Shown: positions 51,670-61,700 of the stretch, piece by piece
Position numbering within the stretch: position 1 is the stretch's first letter
Layout of the letters: each line of letters begins with the position of its first letter
DNA from: Mycolicibacterium moriokaense
Lineage (GTDB): Bacteria; Actinomycetota; Actinomycetes; Mycobacteriales; Mycobacteriaceae
Assembly: GCF_003347205.1 (NCBI RefSeq)
Contig: NZ_QQBJ01000003.1
Span: forward strand, 248,001 to 312,000
Length of the DNA stretch: 64,000 nucleotides
Direction: 5' to 3'
Notes under the pieces: generated by a model
Seen by the model: the letters and a program-made list of their open reading frames with translations, nothing else
Told to the model about the DNA's origin: nothing
Databases searched by the model: none
Program-made: the position numbers and the translations under genes

Positions 51670-52245
51670 TCAGGATTCGTCGCTCAGCAGGCCGAGCAAC
51701 TGGCGCTGGGCGGTCTCCAGGAGCAGGCGGTGCAGCACGTCGTCGGACATGTCGGCCAAGTGCGGATTGATTGCGGTGCCGTAGATCCCGGCGGTGATGA
51801 CCGACATCGCCACCCTGGTCCGGTCGTCGGGGTCCTGGCCCACCAGCAGCGTGTCGAAACCCTCGATGGCCGCGGCGAACTCCTCATGCGAGCGCACCAA
51901 ATCGTCGACGGCGGGGTCACCGAAGAACACGGTCGTGAGGTTGCGATTGCGCACCGCGAGTTCCACCAGGCCGCTGATCGCGACGTCACGCCGGGCCTTC
52001 ACCGGACCGACCACCTCGGCGATCTTGACCAGCCGGGCGATGTCGTCGAACACCGGGCTCATCAACGCCAGCACGATGTCTTCCTTGGTGTGGAACTGGT
52101 AGTAGACCGACGCCTTCGCCACCCCGACGCGGTCGGCGATCATCTGCAACGACGTCCCGCTCACACCATGGTCGGCGAACAGTTCGAGGGCCGCGCCAAG
52201 CACGCGTTCGCGGACCAAGCCGCGAGGCGATGCCAACTTCGTCAC
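51670..52245 (-). CDS. TetR-family regulator, divergent from mmpS-mmpL
   Basis: A 191-residue TetR. HTH: TSLQMIADRVGVAKASVYYQF. GTG 52245 has AGGAGG seven bases upstream. The C-terminal domain ends in a helix rich in Leu. The arrangement TetR divergent from mmpS-mmpL recalls Rv0452 beside mmpS4-mmpL4 of M. tuberculosis. It likely represses the exporter through the palindromes at 52368-52410 and may also control the flavoprotein gene downstream. Confidence 0.9.
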   Translation of the reverse strand: MTKLASPRGLVRERVLGAALELFADHGVSGTSLQMIADRVGVAKASVYYQFHTKEDIVLALMSPVFDDIARLVKIAEVVGPVKARRDVAISGLVELAVRNRNLTTVFFGDPAVDDLVRSHEEFAAAIEGFDTLLVGQDPDDRTRVAMSVITAGIYGTAINPHLADMSDDVLHRLLLETAQRQLLGLLSDES

Positions 52246-52367
52246 GGTCGTCCCTCCTGGGCGCTGCGGCGTCCTTCCCGACGTTGTGGTGAACCTGTTG
52301 ATCCTAGTCAAGCAACCGGGATTGCCGGCTGACAGTGAGCTGTGTGTGACCCACCGGACAATCCGAT

Positions 52368-52410
52368 CGGCTAAGTAATCTTAGCCACACGGCTTGCTGT
52401 TACTTAGCCG
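52368..52410. promoter_or_regulatory. TetR operators over the mmpS promoter
   Basis: GGCTAAG-TAAT-CTTAGCC (52369-52386) is a perfect palindrome. In addition CGGCTAAGTAA (52368-52378) is repeated in inverted orientation as TTACTTAGCCG (52400-52410), 21 bases away. The second copy lies between the -35 and -10 elements of the mmpS promoter, so binding would block transcription. The TetR at 51670-52245 is the likely ligand. Confidence 0.65.
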
Positions 52411-52422
52411 ACCGTATAAGTT
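52394..52422 (+). promoter_or_regulatory. mmpS-mmpL promoter
   Basis: TTGCTG (52394-52399), a 17-base spacer and TAAGTT (52417-52422); the overlapping TATAAG at 52415 is another reading of the -10. The GTG at 52429 follows six bases later without a Shine-Dalgarno, which points to a leaderless mRNA. Confidence 0.5.
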
Positions 52423-52428
52423 CGCGAT

Positions 52429-52860
52429 GTGCCGCTGACCTTTCTCAAAAAGGCATGGTTACCGCTACTGATCGTGGTTGTCGTCGTCATCGCCGGCATG
52501 ACCGTCCAACGGGTACGCACGTTTTTCGGCGCCGACGGCATCATGGTCACCCCGCGAAACTTCGCCGACGATCCTGAACCGTTCGACCCCAAAGTGGTCA
52601 CCTACGAGATCTTCGGCACCGGTACCTACGCCGACATCAACTATCTGGACCTCGACGCCAAGCCGCAGCGCACAGACGGCGCGGCGCTGCCGTGGTCGCT
52701 CACGTTGAAGACCACGGCGCCGTCGGCCGCGCCCAACATCGTCGCCCAGGGTGACGGCAGTTCGATCACCTGCCGCATCACCGTCGACGACGAAGTCAAA
52801 GACGAAAGGACGTCCGACGGCTTGAACGCCCAGACCTTCTGCTTTGTGAAGTCAGCATGA
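52429..52860 (+). CDS. mmpS: MmpS family membrane protein
   Basis: A 143-residue MmpS. TM helix [17 protein letters not shown] near the N-terminus, then the beta-sandwich with [30 protein letters not shown] and the C-terminal [13 protein letters not shown]...[10 protein letters not shown]. It shares these blocks with the MmpS at 25668. The GTG start is fixed by the promoter six bases upstream. ATGA overlap with mmpL. It should assemble with the adjacent MmpL in the cytoplasmic membrane for lipid or siderophore export. Confidence 0.93.
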   Translation: MPLTFLKKAWLPLLIVVVVVIAGMTVQRVRTFFGADGIMVTPRNFADDPEPFDPKVVTYEIFGTGTYADINYLDLDAKPQRTDGAALPWSLTLKTTAPSAAPNIVAQGDGSSITCRITVDDEVKDERTSDGLNAQTFCFVKSA

Positions 52861-55754
52861 GCGCGCACGCCACCGACACGCCGACCGACGCGTTCCCCCC
52901 CGCCAGGCATGCGGCCCGCCCGGCCCTGCCGCGACTGATCCGCACCATGGCGGTGCCGATCATCATCGGCTGGATCGCGATCATCGCGATCTTCAATGTG
53001 ATTGTCCCGCAGCTGGAAACAGTCGGGCAGATGCGCGCTGTGTCGATGAGCCCCAACGACGCGCCGTCGATGATCTCGATGAAGAAGGTCGGCGAGCTCT
53101 TCGGCGAGGGCGACTCCGACAGCTCGGTGATGATCGTGCTGGAAGGCCAGGACGCGCTGGGCGACGACGCCCACACCTTCTACGACCAGATGATCAAGCG
53201 CCTGGAGGCCGACACCGCGCACGTGCAGTCGGTGCAGGACTTCTGGAGCGACCCGCTGACCGCCACCGGTGCGCAGAGCAACGACGGCAAGGCCGCCTAC
53301 GTCCAGGTCAAGCTCGCGGGCAACCAGGGCGAGGCGCTGGCCAACGAGTCGGTCGAGTCCGTCCAGCACATCGTCGACGGCCTTCAGAAGCCGCCGGGCG
53401 TCAAGGCCTATGTCACCGGGCCCGCGGCGCTGGCGGCCGACCAGCACATCGCCGGTGACCGCAGCATGCAGCTGATCGAGGCGGTGACCTTCAGCGTCAT
53501 CATCATCATGCTGCTGCTCGTCTACCGGTCGATCATCACCGTGGTGATCGTGCTGGCGATGGTGGTGCTGGAGCTGACGGCATCCCGCGGAGTGGTGGCG
53601 TTCCTGGGCTTTCACGAGATCATCGGCCTGTCCACCTTCGCCACCAACCTGTTGGTGACGCTGGCGATCGCGGCGTCCACCGACTACGCGATCTTCCTGA
53701 TCGGCCGCTATCAGGAGGCGCGCTCGGTCGGCGAGGACCGAGAACAGGCCTACTACACAATGTTCGGCGGCACGGCGCATGTCGTGCTGGGCTCCGGCCT
53801 GACCATCGCCGGGGCCACCTTCTGCCTGACGTTCACGCGGCTGCCCTATTTTCAGACCCTGGGCATACCGCTGGCCATCGGCATGGTGGTGACCGTGTTC
53901 GCGGCGCTCACGCTGGGGCCCGCGCTCATCTCCGTCGTCAGCCGGTTCGGCAATGTGCTGGAACCCAAGCGCGCGTTGCGCACTCGCGGATGGCGCAAGA
54001 TCGGCGCGCTGGTGGTGCGGTGGCCGGGGGCGATCCTGGTGGCGACGATCGCGCTGTCGTTGATCGGGCTGCTGACGCTGCCGGGCTACAAGACCAACTA
54101 CAACGACCGCAACTATCTGCCCACCGACCTGCCCGCCAACGAGGGCTACGCGGCGGCGGACCGGCACTTCTCCCAGGCCAGGATGAACCCGGAACTGCTG
54201 ATGGTCGAAAGCGACCACGATCTGCGCAACTCGGCGGACTTCCTGGTGATCGACAAGATCGCCAAGGCGATCTTCCGGGTGGAGGGCATCTCGCGGGTGC
54301 AGGCGATCACCCGTCCGGACGGCAAGCCGATCGAGCACACGTCGATTCCGTTCCAGATCAGCATGCAGGGCACCACCCAGCAGCTGAACCAGAAATACAT
54401 GCAGGACCGGATGGCCGACATGCTGACCCAGGCCGACGACATGCAGAACACCATCGACACCATGACGCGGATGTCCAACCTCACCAAGGAGATGGCCGAC
54501 ACCACGCACAACATGGTGATCAAGATGAAGAGCATGACCGTCGATGTGGCCGAATTGCGGGACGACATCGCCAATTTCGACGACTTCTTCCGGCCGATCC
54601 GCAACTACTTCTACTGGGAACCGCATTGTTACGACATCCCGGTCTGCAATTCGCTGCGGTCGATCTTCAACGCGCTCGACGGTGTCGACATCATGACCGA
54701 CGACATCCAGCAGCTGATCCCGGAGATGGAGCGGCTGGACTCGCTGATGCCGCAGATGGTCGCGATGATGCCCGAGATGATCGAGACCATGAAGTCGATG
54801 AAGTCGATGATGCTGACCATGTACGCCTCTCAGAAGGGCATGCAGGATCAGATGGCTGCCGCGCAGGAGAACTCGTCGGCCATGGGCGAGGCGTTCGACG
54901 CGTCGATGAACGACGACTCGTTCTACCTGCCGCCGGAAGTCTTCGACAATCCCGACTTCAAACGCGGTATGGAGCAGTTCCTTTCGCCCAACGGCCACGC
55001 GGTGCGCTTCATCATCAGCCACGAGGGCGACCCGCTGTCCGCCGAGGGCATCGCGAAGATCGACGCGATCAAGAAGGCGGCCAAGGAGGCGATCAAGGGC
55101 ACGCCGCTGGAGGGATCGACCATCTATCTGGGCGGCAGCGCCGCGACGTTCAAGGACCTGTCCGACGGCAACACCTACGACCTGGTGATCGCCGCGGTCG
55201 CCGCGCTGGCGCTGATCTTCATCATCATGTTGCTGATCACGCGCAGCATCGTGGCCTCGGCGGTGATCGTCGGCACGGTGGTGCTCTCGCTCGGCGCCTC
55301 GTTCGGCCTGTCGGTGCTGATCTGGCAGCACCTGCTGCACATCGAACTGCACTGGATGGTGCTGGCGATGTCGGTGATCATCCTGTTGGCCGTCGGCGCG
55401 GACTACAACCTGCTTCTGGTGTCGCGCTTCAAGGAGGAGATCCACGCCGGCCTTCGCACCGGGATCATCCGCGCGATGGGCGGCACCGGATCGGTGGTGA
55501 CGTCGGCCGGGCTGGTGTTCGCGTTCACGATGATGTCGATGGCGGTCAGCGAGTTGACGGTGATCGGCCAGGTGGGCACCACGATCGGCCTGGGCCTGCT
55601 GTTCGACACCCTCGTCATCCGGTCGTTCATGACGCCGTCCATCGCGGCCCTGATGGGCAAGTGGTTCTGGTGGCCGATGCGGGTTCGTGAACGCCCGCTG
55701 CCGTCGCCGTGGCCGTCGAAGACACCAAATCCGTTGGTCCACACCACGAGCTGA
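52857..55754 (+). CDS. mmpL: MmpL family RND transporter
   Basis: A 965-residue MmpL4/5-class protein, related to the copy at 26120 along most of its length. The Asp-Tyr relay pairs are D276-Y277 ([12 protein letters not shown]) and D849-Y850 ([12 protein letters not shown]). A Met-rich periplasmic coiled-coil segment lies around residues 515-565, and a second Met-rich stretch ([18 protein letters not shown]) near 637. It probably exports a lipid, siderophore or toxic compound with its MmpS. The last 128 bases overlap the cydC 3' end on the other strand. Confidence 0.93.
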   Translation: MSAHATDTPTDAFPPARHAARPALPRLIRTMAVPIIIGWIAIIAIFNVIVPQLETVGQMRAVSMSPNDAPSMISMKKVGELFGEGDSDSSVMIVLEGQDALGDDAHTFYDQMIKRLEADTAHVQSVQDFWSDPLTATGAQSNDGKAAYVQVKLAGNQGEALANESVESVQHIVDGLQKPPGVKAYVTGPAALAADQHIAGDRSMQLIEAVTFSVIIIMLLLVYRSIITVVIVLAMVVLELTASRGVVAFLGFHEIIGLSTFATNLLVTLAIAASTDYAIFLIGRYQEARSVGEDREQAYYTMFGGTAHVVLGSGLTIAGATFCLTFTRLPYFQTLGIPLAIGMVVTVFAALTLGPALISVVSRFGNVLEPKRALRTRGWRKIGALVVRWPGAILVATIALSLIGLLTLPGYKTNYNDRNYLPTDLPANEGYAAADRHFSQARMNPELLMVESDHDLRNSADFLVIDKIAKAIFRVEGISRVQAITRPDGKPIEHTSIPFQISMQGTTQQLNQKYMQDRMADMLTQADDMQNTIDTMTRMSNLTKEMADTTHNMVIKMKSMTVDVAELRDDIANFDDFFRPIRNYFYWEPHCYDIPVCNSLRSIFNALDGVDIMTDDIQQLIPEMERLDSLMPQMVAMMPEMIETMKSMKSMMLTMYASQKGMQDQMAAAQENSSAMGEAFDASMNDDSFYLPPEVFDNPDFKRGMEQFLSPNGHAVRFIISHEGDPLSAEGIAKIDAIKKAAKEAIKGTPLEGSTIYLGGSAATFKDLSDGNTYDLVIAAVAALALIFIIMLLITRSIVASAVIVGTVVLSLGASFGLSVLIWQHLLHIELHWMVLAMSVIILLAVGADYNLLLVSRFKEEIHAGLRTGIIRAMGGTGSVVTSAGLVFAFTMMSMAVSELTVIGQVGTTIGLGLLFDTLVIRSFMTPSIAALMGKWFWWPMRVRERPLPSPWPSKTPNPLVHTTS

Positions 55755-57396
55755 CGTCGACGCGGTCGCACACGACGTCGGCGGGCAGGTGGTGGGTCGC
55801 CACCACCACCGTGCGCGCCGCGTCGAACAGTTCGCCGCCGCCGCTGAGCAGCGCACGCAGAACGGCGTCGGAGTCCTCGGCGTTCAGATTCTCGGTCGGC
55901 TCGTCCAGCAGCACGACCGGGCTGGACGCGAGTAGTGCGCGGGCAAGCAGCAGCCGCCGGCGCTGACCGGCGGACAACGCCTCGGCGCCGCCGACGAGCA
56001 CCGTCGCCAGACCGTCGGGCAGCGCCCGTGCCCACGCGTCGAGGCCCACCCGGTGCAGCGCGTCCCACAACTCGGGGTCGGTCGCGTCACCGCGGGAGAC
56101 CCGCAGGTTGTCGCCGACGGTGGTGGCGAAGATGTGGGCGTCTTCACCGAAATACGTTATCCACGAACGCAGTTCATCTTCGGCGAGGCGATCGATCCTC
56201 GTGCCGCCGACCTCGACGATGCCGCTGCGGGGGGCCAGCAGCCCGGCCAGGGTCATCAGCAGCGCCGTCTTGCCCGCGCCGCTGGGCCCGACCACGGCCA
56301 GCCGCGCGCCCGCGGACAGGTCGATGTGCTGCGGCCCCATCTGCGTCGACCGCGAGAATCCCGACACCAGATCACGGGCCCGCAGCCGCGACCCGGCGGG
56401 GGCGGCGGCAGTCGGTAGCAGGCTGACGGGCCCGGCCCCCGCGACCAGTTCGGCCAGTCGCGCCGTGGCCAGCCGCGCGCGCACCAGCGTCACCGCGGCG
56501 GCGGGCAGCGGGCCGGTCGCTTCGAACGCCGACAACGGCAACAGCATCAGCACGGCGACGGTGGTGGGCGCGACGGCACCCGACAGGCTGATGCCTGCGA
56601 CGGCGGCCCCGAGCACCGCGAGCCCGATCGCCACCGTCTGGGCGGCGGCCGCCGCCGCGGCCGGACGGGCCGCCGCGTCTTCGGCCCGCCCCCATTGCGT
56701 CTGGCGGGCAGCGACATCGGCGATCACGTCGGTCAGCCGGCCGGCCACCCGAAGCTGGTCGGCGAGTTCCAGCGCCGACATCGCGGCGGCGTCGCGGCCC
56801 TCCCGGTGCCGCGCCGCACGGCGTTCGCTCGACACGACCGCGCGGGCAGAAAGCCACGGCGCCACGACGCCCGCGATCGCCAGGGCCATTGCCATCAGCG
56901 CCGCCACGGCCGGGGAGATGATCGCCATCGCCGCCACCGCGCCGACCGCGAGGATCCCGGCTATGGCGATCGGTAACACCGCCCGCACCAACAGGTTCGA
57001 GATCTCGTCGACGTCGTTGCCGAGCCGTGTCACCAGTTGCCCGCTGCGCATCCGCATCGCCACGTCGATGCGACCACGGGCCAGCCGGTCGTAGAGCCGT
57101 TCACGCAACGATCCCGCCGAGCGCAAAGCGCTGTCGTGGCCCGCCAGCCGGTAGCAGTAGCCGAGGACCGCCCGCGAGATCCCCAGCGCGCGAACGGCAA
57201 CCACCGCGACGCTGAGATCGAGAACGGGTGGCATCTGCCAGGCCCGCGTGATCAGCCAGGCCGACAACCCCGCGAGCGTCAGCGCGCTGCCCAGTGACGC
57301 GGCCCCCAGCACGACGGCCAGCGCGAGCCGCCCGGCCCGCGGCCCAAGCAAGTCCCACATCGTGCGGGCAGTGCGGACGGTGTCACGGGCAGACAT
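55627..57396 (-). CDS. cydC: CydC, ABC exporter subunit for cytochrome bd assembly
   Basis: A 589-residue fused TM-ABC half transporter. Six TM helices occupy about residues 15-310; the ATPase has Walker [10 protein letters not shown], signature LSAGQRRRL and Walker [12 protein letters not shown]. CydDC exports thiols (cysteine, glutathione) or handles heme needed for cytochrome bd maturation. The start overlaps the cydD stop by 14 bases. The reading frame runs about 40 codons past the usual end (after [12 protein letters not shown]) into the antisense of mmpL, ending in a Ser/Thr/Ala/Pro-rich tail that looks non-conserved. Confidence 0.88.
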   Translation of the reverse strand: MSARDTVRTARTMWDLLGPRAGRLALAVVLGAASLGSALTLAGLSAWLITRAWQMPPVLDLSVAVVAVRALGISRAVLGYCYRLAGHDSALRSAGSLRERLYDRLARGRIDVAMRMRSGQLVTRLGNDVDEISNLLVRAVLPIAIAGILAVGAVAAMAIISPAVAALMAMALAIAGVVAPWLSARAVVSSERRAARHREGRDAAAMSALELADQLRVAGRLTDVIADVAARQTQWGRAEDAAARPAAAAAAAQTVAIGLAVLGAAVAGISLSGAVAPTTVAVLMLLPLSAFEATGPLPAAAVTLVRARLATARLAELVAGAGPVSLLPTAAAPAGSRLRARDLVSGFSRSTQMGPQHIDLSAGARLAVVGPSGAGKTALLMTLAGLLAPRSGIVEVGGTRIDRLAEDELRSWITYFGEDAHIFATTVGDNLRVSRGDATDPELWDALHRVGLDAWARALPDGLATVLVGGAEALSAGQRRRLLLARALLASSPVVLLDEPTENLNAEDSDAVLRALLSGGGELFDAARTVVVATHHLPADVVCDRVDVSSWCGPTDLVSSTATATAAGVHEPASATRTTCPSGPRWTAS

Positions 57397-59041
57397 CGGA
57401 GCCCTCCCCGACGAGCACCACCGCATCGCCGATGTCGAGGACCGCGCGATGGTGACCCGTCACGACAACCGTCGCCCCGGCCCGCGCCCGGCGCACCAGC
57501 GCAGCCAGCACCCGCCGCTCGTTCTCCGCGTCCAGGTGTGCGGTCGGTTCGTCCAGCAGCAACACCGGCGCCGGTGCGCCGAGCGCCCTGGCCAGGCCCA
57601 GCCGCTGCCGCTGCCCGGCCGACAGGCCCACCCCGCCCGGCCCGAGTCGGGTGAGCAGGCCGTCGGGCAGCGCGGCGATCACCTCGTCGAAACCGGCCTG
57701 CGCGCAAGCATTCAGCGGATCGTCCAGTTCGCCGAACAGGTTCAGGTTGTCCGCGACAGTGCCCGCGACCAACGCCGGGCGCTGCGCCAGCCAGGCGACC
57801 TGCGACCACCACTCCCGCTGCTCGAGCGAACCGACATCCACGCCCGCCACCCGCACCACCCCGCACGTTGGTGCGACGATACCCAGGATCGCCTGCAGGA
57901 CAGTGCTTTTGCCCGACCCGTTCGGACCCGTCAGCACGGTGACCCTGCCGGGATCGATGTCGGCGCACAGCGCCCGCGGGTGCATGCCGTCACGCCCCGC
58001 CACACCGAGGTCGTCGAGTTCGATGCGGGCGCCGCGCGCGTCGACCCGCACATCGCCCGCAGGCCGCGGGGTGGACTCGTCCAGCAAAGCGAAAGCCCGT
58101 GCGGCGGCCGCCTTCCCCGCCGCCGCGGCGTGGAACTCGACGCCGACGCGCCGCAGCGGCCAGAACACCTCCGGCGCGAGCAGCAGCGCCGTCAGGCCGG
58201 CCGCCAGGCTCACGTCCCCGTAGACCAGGCGCAGCCCGACGCTCACCGCCACCAGTGCGACCCCGAGCGTCGCGATCAACTCCAGCACCAGGGCTGACAG
58301 GAAGGCGATTCGAAGCGTCGACATCGTCGTCTTCCGGTGCGCGTCGCCGATGTCGCCGATCCGGCCGGCCTGTCCCGTCGCGCGGCCCAGCGCCCGCAGC
58401 GTCGGGATCCCCGCGACCAGATCCAGCAGTCGCGCCTGCAGCACCCCCATCGCGGTCAACGCGGCGGCCGACCGGTCGCGCGTCGCCAGCCCGATCAGCA
58501 CCATGAACACCGGGACCAGCGGCAAGGCCACCAGGACGATCGCGGCCGACTGCAGGTCGTAGGTGGCGATGACGACCACCGCCGCGGGCGTGAGCAACGC
58601 CGCGAGCACGAGCGCGGGCAGGTAGGCGGTGAAGTACGGCCGCAACGCGTCCAACCCGCGCGTGATGACGGCGGCCGCTTCGTCTCGGGCCAGTGCGACG
58701 TCGCGCGGCGGCCGGCTCGTCACGTCATGCAACAGCTGGCCGCCCAGGTCGGTGATGACCGCCGTCGCCCCGCGCTGGCTCAGACGCGCACCGCCCCAAC
58801 TGATCACCGCGCGCGCCAGCCAGAGCAGCGCGAGCACGGTCAGCTCCCCCGCCCATGCCTGCGGGCTGCGCCGCGCCGGATCGGTAACCACACCGGCGAC
58901 GATCCGGGCAAGCACGACCGCCGACGCGATCGTCAGGCCGGCGGTCGCGGCGCCGCACGCGACGGTCGCCAGCAGAAAGCGGCGCATCGGTCCGCATCTG
59001 CCCACCAGGCGCGGGTCGACGGGACCGCCCGCGCGAGTCAC
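57383..59041 (-). CDS. cydD: CydD, ABC exporter subunit for cytochrome bd assembly
   Basis: A 552-residue partner of CydC. The N-terminal membrane domain has six TM helices; the ATPase shows GPNGSGKST, LSAGQRQRL and VLLLDEPTAHLDAENE. RPALVAGTVADNLNLF is the usual Q-loop region. GTG 59041 overlaps the cydB stop (GTGA), which fixes the start over the internal ATG 18 codons later. Order cydA-cydB-cydD-cydC is the standard mycobacterial cluster. Confidence 0.92.
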   Translation of the reverse strand: MTRAGGPVDPRLVGRCGPMRRFLLATVACGAATAGLTIASAVVLARIVAGVVTDPARRSPQAWAGELTVLALLWLARAVISWGGARLSQRGATAVITDLGGQLLHDVTSRPPRDVALARDEAAAVITRGLDALRPYFTAYLPALVLAALLTPAAVVVIATYDLQSAAIVLVALPLVPVFMVLIGLATRDRSAAALTAMGVLQARLLDLVAGIPTLRALGRATGQAGRIGDIGDAHRKTTMSTLRIAFLSALVLELIATLGVALVAVSVGLRLVYGDVSLAAGLTALLLAPEVFWPLRRVGVEFHAAAAGKAAAARAFALLDESTPRPAGDVRVDARGARIELDDLGVAGRDGMHPRALCADIDPGRVTVLTGPNGSGKSTVLQAILGIVAPTCGVVRVAGVDVGSLEQREWWSQVAWLAQRPALVAGTVADNLNLFGELDDPLNACAQAGFDEVIAALPDGLLTRLGPGGVGLSAGQRQRLGLARALGAPAPVLLLDEPTAHLDAENERRVLAALVRRARAGATVVVTGHHRAVLDIGDAVVLVGEGSDVCP

Positions 59042-60084
59042 GACGCGCGGGTGGCCAGGCCGACAGGCGGCGGGATCCGGTGCGCCGAAATCCGCTGCCG
59101 GAAAACCCAGTACGACCATGCCTGGTAGCCGATCACCACAGGTGCCACCAGCACGGCAGCCCACGTCATCACCGTCAGTGTGTAGTGACTCGACGACGCG
59201 TTGTAGATGGTCAGGCTGTAGGCGGGGTCGATCGTGGACGGCACCAGGTTCGGGTAGAGGCAGCCGAACAGCAGGATCACCACTGCGGCCACCACCGTCG
59301 TCGTCGCGACGAACGCGCGGCCCTCGCCGCGCCCCGACCGCATGAGGTTCACCGCGGCGAGCAACGCGATCACCGCCACGCCGAGCGGGATCCAGGTCCA
59401 GGCTTTTCCGTGGGCCAACTGCGTCCACACGCCGAACGCGCCGACCAGCACGACCACCGGGGCCGACACCCACCGCGCGAACCGGAACGCGTCGTCACGC
59501 ATGGGCCCTTCGGTTTTCAGCGCCACGTACACCGCGCCGTGCAGGAGGAACAGCGCGCAGGTCGCCAACCCGCCCAGCAGGGTGTAGGGGTTGAGCACAT
59601 CGGTGATCGACAGGTGCACATGGTTGTTCGCGTCGATGGGAAGCCCGCGCACCAGGATCGCAAAGGCCGTCCCCCACAGGATCGCGGGCAGCCACGAACC
59701 GACGGCGATCGCCAGATCGGCCCAGCGCCGCCACCGTGGATCGTCGATCTTGCCGCGCCACTCGATGGCGACCACCCGCACGATCATGCCGAGCAGGATC
59801 GCCAGCAGGGGCAGATACAGCGTGGAGAAGACGGTGGCATACCAGCCCGGGTACGCGGCGAACATCGCCCCACCCGCGGTCAGCAGCCACACTTCGTTGC
59901 CGTCCCACACCGGGCCGATGGTGTTCAGCGCCGCGCGGCGGTGCTGTTCGGGATCGCCCGTCGCGACTTGCCCGAAGGGCTCCATCAGCATGCCGACTCC
60001 GAAGTCGAAGCCCTCCAGGATGAAGAAGCCCAGGAACAGCACGGCGACGAGAACGAACCAGAATTCCTGTAAGCCCATGGCCAT
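59038..60084 (-). CDS. cydB: Cytochrome bd oxidase subunit II
   Basis: A 348-residue membrane protein with about nine TM helices. FILEGFDFGVGML at the N-terminus and GPVWDGNEVWLLTAGGAMFAAYP are signature segments of CydB. It forms the quinol oxidase with CydA, reducing O2 to water without proton pumping and with high O2 affinity. ATG 60084 has AAAGG upstream; ATG 60078 lies two codons in. It follows cydA by 17 bases. Confidence 0.94.
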   Translation of the reverse strand: MAMGLQEFWFVLVAVLFLGFFILEGFDFGVGMLMEPFGQVATGDPEQHRRAALNTIGPVWDGNEVWLLTAGGAMFAAYPGWYATVFSTLYLPLLAILLGMIVRVVAIEWRGKIDDPRWRRWADLAIAVGSWLPAILWGTAFAILVRGLPIDANNHVHLSITDVLNPYTLLGGLATCALFLLHGAVYVALKTEGPMRDDAFRFARWVSAPVVVLVGAFGVWTQLAHGKAWTWIPLGVAVIALLAAVNLMRSGRGEGRAFVATTTVVAAVVILLFGCLYPNLVPSTIDPAYSLTIYNASSSHYTLTVMTWAAVLVAPVVIGYQAWSYWVFRQRISAHRIPPPVGLATRAS

Positions 60085-60101
60085 CAGAACCTTTCGTTGA
60101 G

Positions 60102-61550
60102 TCAGTACGCGAACGACAGCGGTGCCACGTCGGTGTCGCCGGGTGTGGCGGCGGGCGCCAACTCGGAGTCGTGCTGCTGCGGCCCCTCGACCACATAGCG
60201 CTTCAGCAGGTAGAACCAGATCACCGCGAGCACCGCATAGATCGCGGTGAACGTGACGAGGGACGTGATGACCACCGCCGCGCTGTGGTCGGACACGCCT
60301 TGCTGCACGGTCAGGTGCACCATGGGGTCCCCCGTCGGGTTCGGTGCGACGATCCAGGGTTGGCGGCCCATCTCGGTGAACACCCAGCCTGCGCTGTTGG
60401 CCAGAAACGGCATCGGGATCGTGAGCAGGCCGAAGCGGGCGAACCACTTCTGCTCGGGTGTGCGGCCGCCGCGCATCGACCACAGCGCCACCAGAGCGAA
60501 CAGCACGGGAATCAGCAGGAAGCCGATCATCGCGCGGAACGCCCAGTAGCTGACAAACAGATTGGGCCGGTAGTCGCCTGGGCCGAAACGGGATTGGTAT
60601 TCGGCCTGCAGATCGTTGACGCCCTTCAGCGTGACACCGCTGAGCTTGCCCTCCGCCAGGAACGGAAGCACGGTCGGCACGTCGAGGACGTGGGTGACGC
60701 TGTCGCAGTTGTTGTGTGTGCCGACGGTCAGGATGGAGAAGTTCGGATCGGTTTCCGTGTCGCACAACGACTCCGCCGAAGCCATCTTCATCGGCTGCTG
60801 GACGAACATCAGCTTGCCCTGGGTGTCACCGGTGAACACCAGCGCCGCCGTCGCCCCCAGCGCCACCACACAACCGAGGATCGTCGCCGGCCGGTACATC
60901 GTTGCGGCGTCCTCTTGGCCTTTGGCCCGGACCATCCACCATGCGCTGACCCCCGCCACGAACGTTCCCGCGGTCAGCAGTGCGCCTGCGATCACGTGGG
61001 CGAACGCGGCGATACCCGTGTTGTTGGCGAACAACTGCCAGATGCTGGTGAGCTCGGCGCGACCGGTCTGCGGGTTGAAATGCGCCCCGACCGGATGCTG
61101 CATGAACGAGTTCGCCGAGATGATGAAGAACGCCGAGGCGTTGACACCGAACGCGACGATCCAGATACAGGCCAGATGCACCTTCTTGGGAAGGCGGTCC
61201 CAGCCGAAGATCCACAGCCCGATGAACGTCGACTCGAAGAAGAACGCGACCAGGCCCTCCATCGCCAAGGGCGCGCCGAAGATGTCGCCGACGAACCGCG
61301 AGTACTCGCTCCAGTTCATCCCGAACTGGAACTCCTGCACGATGCCGGTGGCGACGCCGAGGGCGAAATTGATCAGGAACAGCTTGCCGAAGAACCGGGT
61401 CAGCCGGTACCACGCGGGATTGTCGGTCACCACCCAGACCGTCTGCATGATCGCCAGCAGCGGTGCCAGGCCAATGGTCAGTGGAACGAAGATGAAGTGG
61501 TAGACGGTGGTGATACCGAACTGCCATCGCGACAAGTCCAAGACATTCAT
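60102..61550 (-). CDS. cydA: Cytochrome bd oxidase subunit I
   Basis: A 482-residue quinol oxidase subunit. H18 in TVYHFIFVPLTIG is the heme b595 ligand position; the Q-loop is short and carries the conserved GRQPW (EMGRQPWIVAP) on its C-terminal side. About nine TM helices are visible. It oxidises menaquinol at low oxygen and confers resistance to inhibitors of the bcc-aa3 pathway. GGGAG precedes ATG 61550. A DosR-like box and a palindrome lie upstream, consistent with induction under hypoxia. Confidence 0.95.
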   Translation of the reverse strand: MNVLDLSRWQFGITTVYHFIFVPLTIGLAPLLAIMQTVWVVTDNPAWYRLTRFFGKLFLINFALGVATGIVQEFQFGMNWSEYSRFVGDIFGAPLAMEGLVAFFFESTFIGLWIFGWDRLPKKVHLACIWIVAFGVNASAFFIISANSFMQHPVGAHFNPQTGRAELTSIWQLFANNTGIAAFAHVIAGALLTAGTFVAGVSAWWMVRAKGQEDAATMYRPATILGCVVALGATAALVFTGDTQGKLMFVQQPMKMASAESLCDTETDPNFSILTVGTHNNCDSVTHVLDVPTVLPFLAEGKLSGVTLKGVNDLQAEYQSRFGPGDYRPNLFVSYWAFRAMIGFLLIPVLFALVALWSMRGGRTPEQKWFARFGLLTIPMPFLANSAGWVFTEMGRQPWIVAPNPTGDPMVHLTVQQGVSDHSAAVVITSLVTFTAIYAVLAVIWFYLLKRYVVEGPQQHDSELAPAATPGDTDVAPLSFAY

Positions 61551-61586
61551 CCGTGTTCTCCCAGCACAGTCCGCACGCCAACGCAC

Positions 61587-61600
61587 CTGGTGTCCACCAG
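61587..61600. promoter_or_regulatory. Small palindrome upstream of cydA
   Basis: CTGGTG-TC-CACCAG is a perfect palindrome 37-50 bases before the cydA start, just downstream of the predicted -10 (TACGTT, 61606-61601 on the minus strand). It could be a repressor site or an RNA hairpin in the leader. It does not match the CRP consensus that I recall. Confidence 0.35.
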
Positions 61601-61630
61601 AACGTAGCGGCGCGGCGTCGTCGAACGCTG

Positions 61631-61644
61631 GGGACCAAAGTCCC
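61631..61644 (-). promoter_or_regulatory. DosR/DevR-like box upstream of cydA
   Basis: GGGACCAAAGTCCC matches the DosR core GGGACTWWAGTCCC at 13 of 14 positions. On the minus strand a TANNNT element (TACGTT, 61606-61601) follows 24 bases later, placing the box centre near -43 from the predicted start, where DosR activator sites overlap the -35. The rest of the 150-base gap 61551-61700 holds a weaker GGGCTTTGGGCT segment near 61654. Confidence 0.55.
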
Positions 61645-61700
61645 TCAGCGCGAGGGCTTTGGGCTGCGGGCCGGTCACCGGGTCCCGTCAGGTAACCCCG

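Noticed and set aside
52641-55856. A 1071-codon open frame on the minus strand opposite mmpL
   Set aside because: It is rich in His, Arg and Asp without domain motifs, lies wholly antisense to a clear MmpL and is the usual high-GC shadow frame.
61650-61665. Second DosR box near GGGCTTTGGGCT upstream of cydA
   Set aside because: Too few matches to the palindromic core; kept only as a weak possibility in the box entry.
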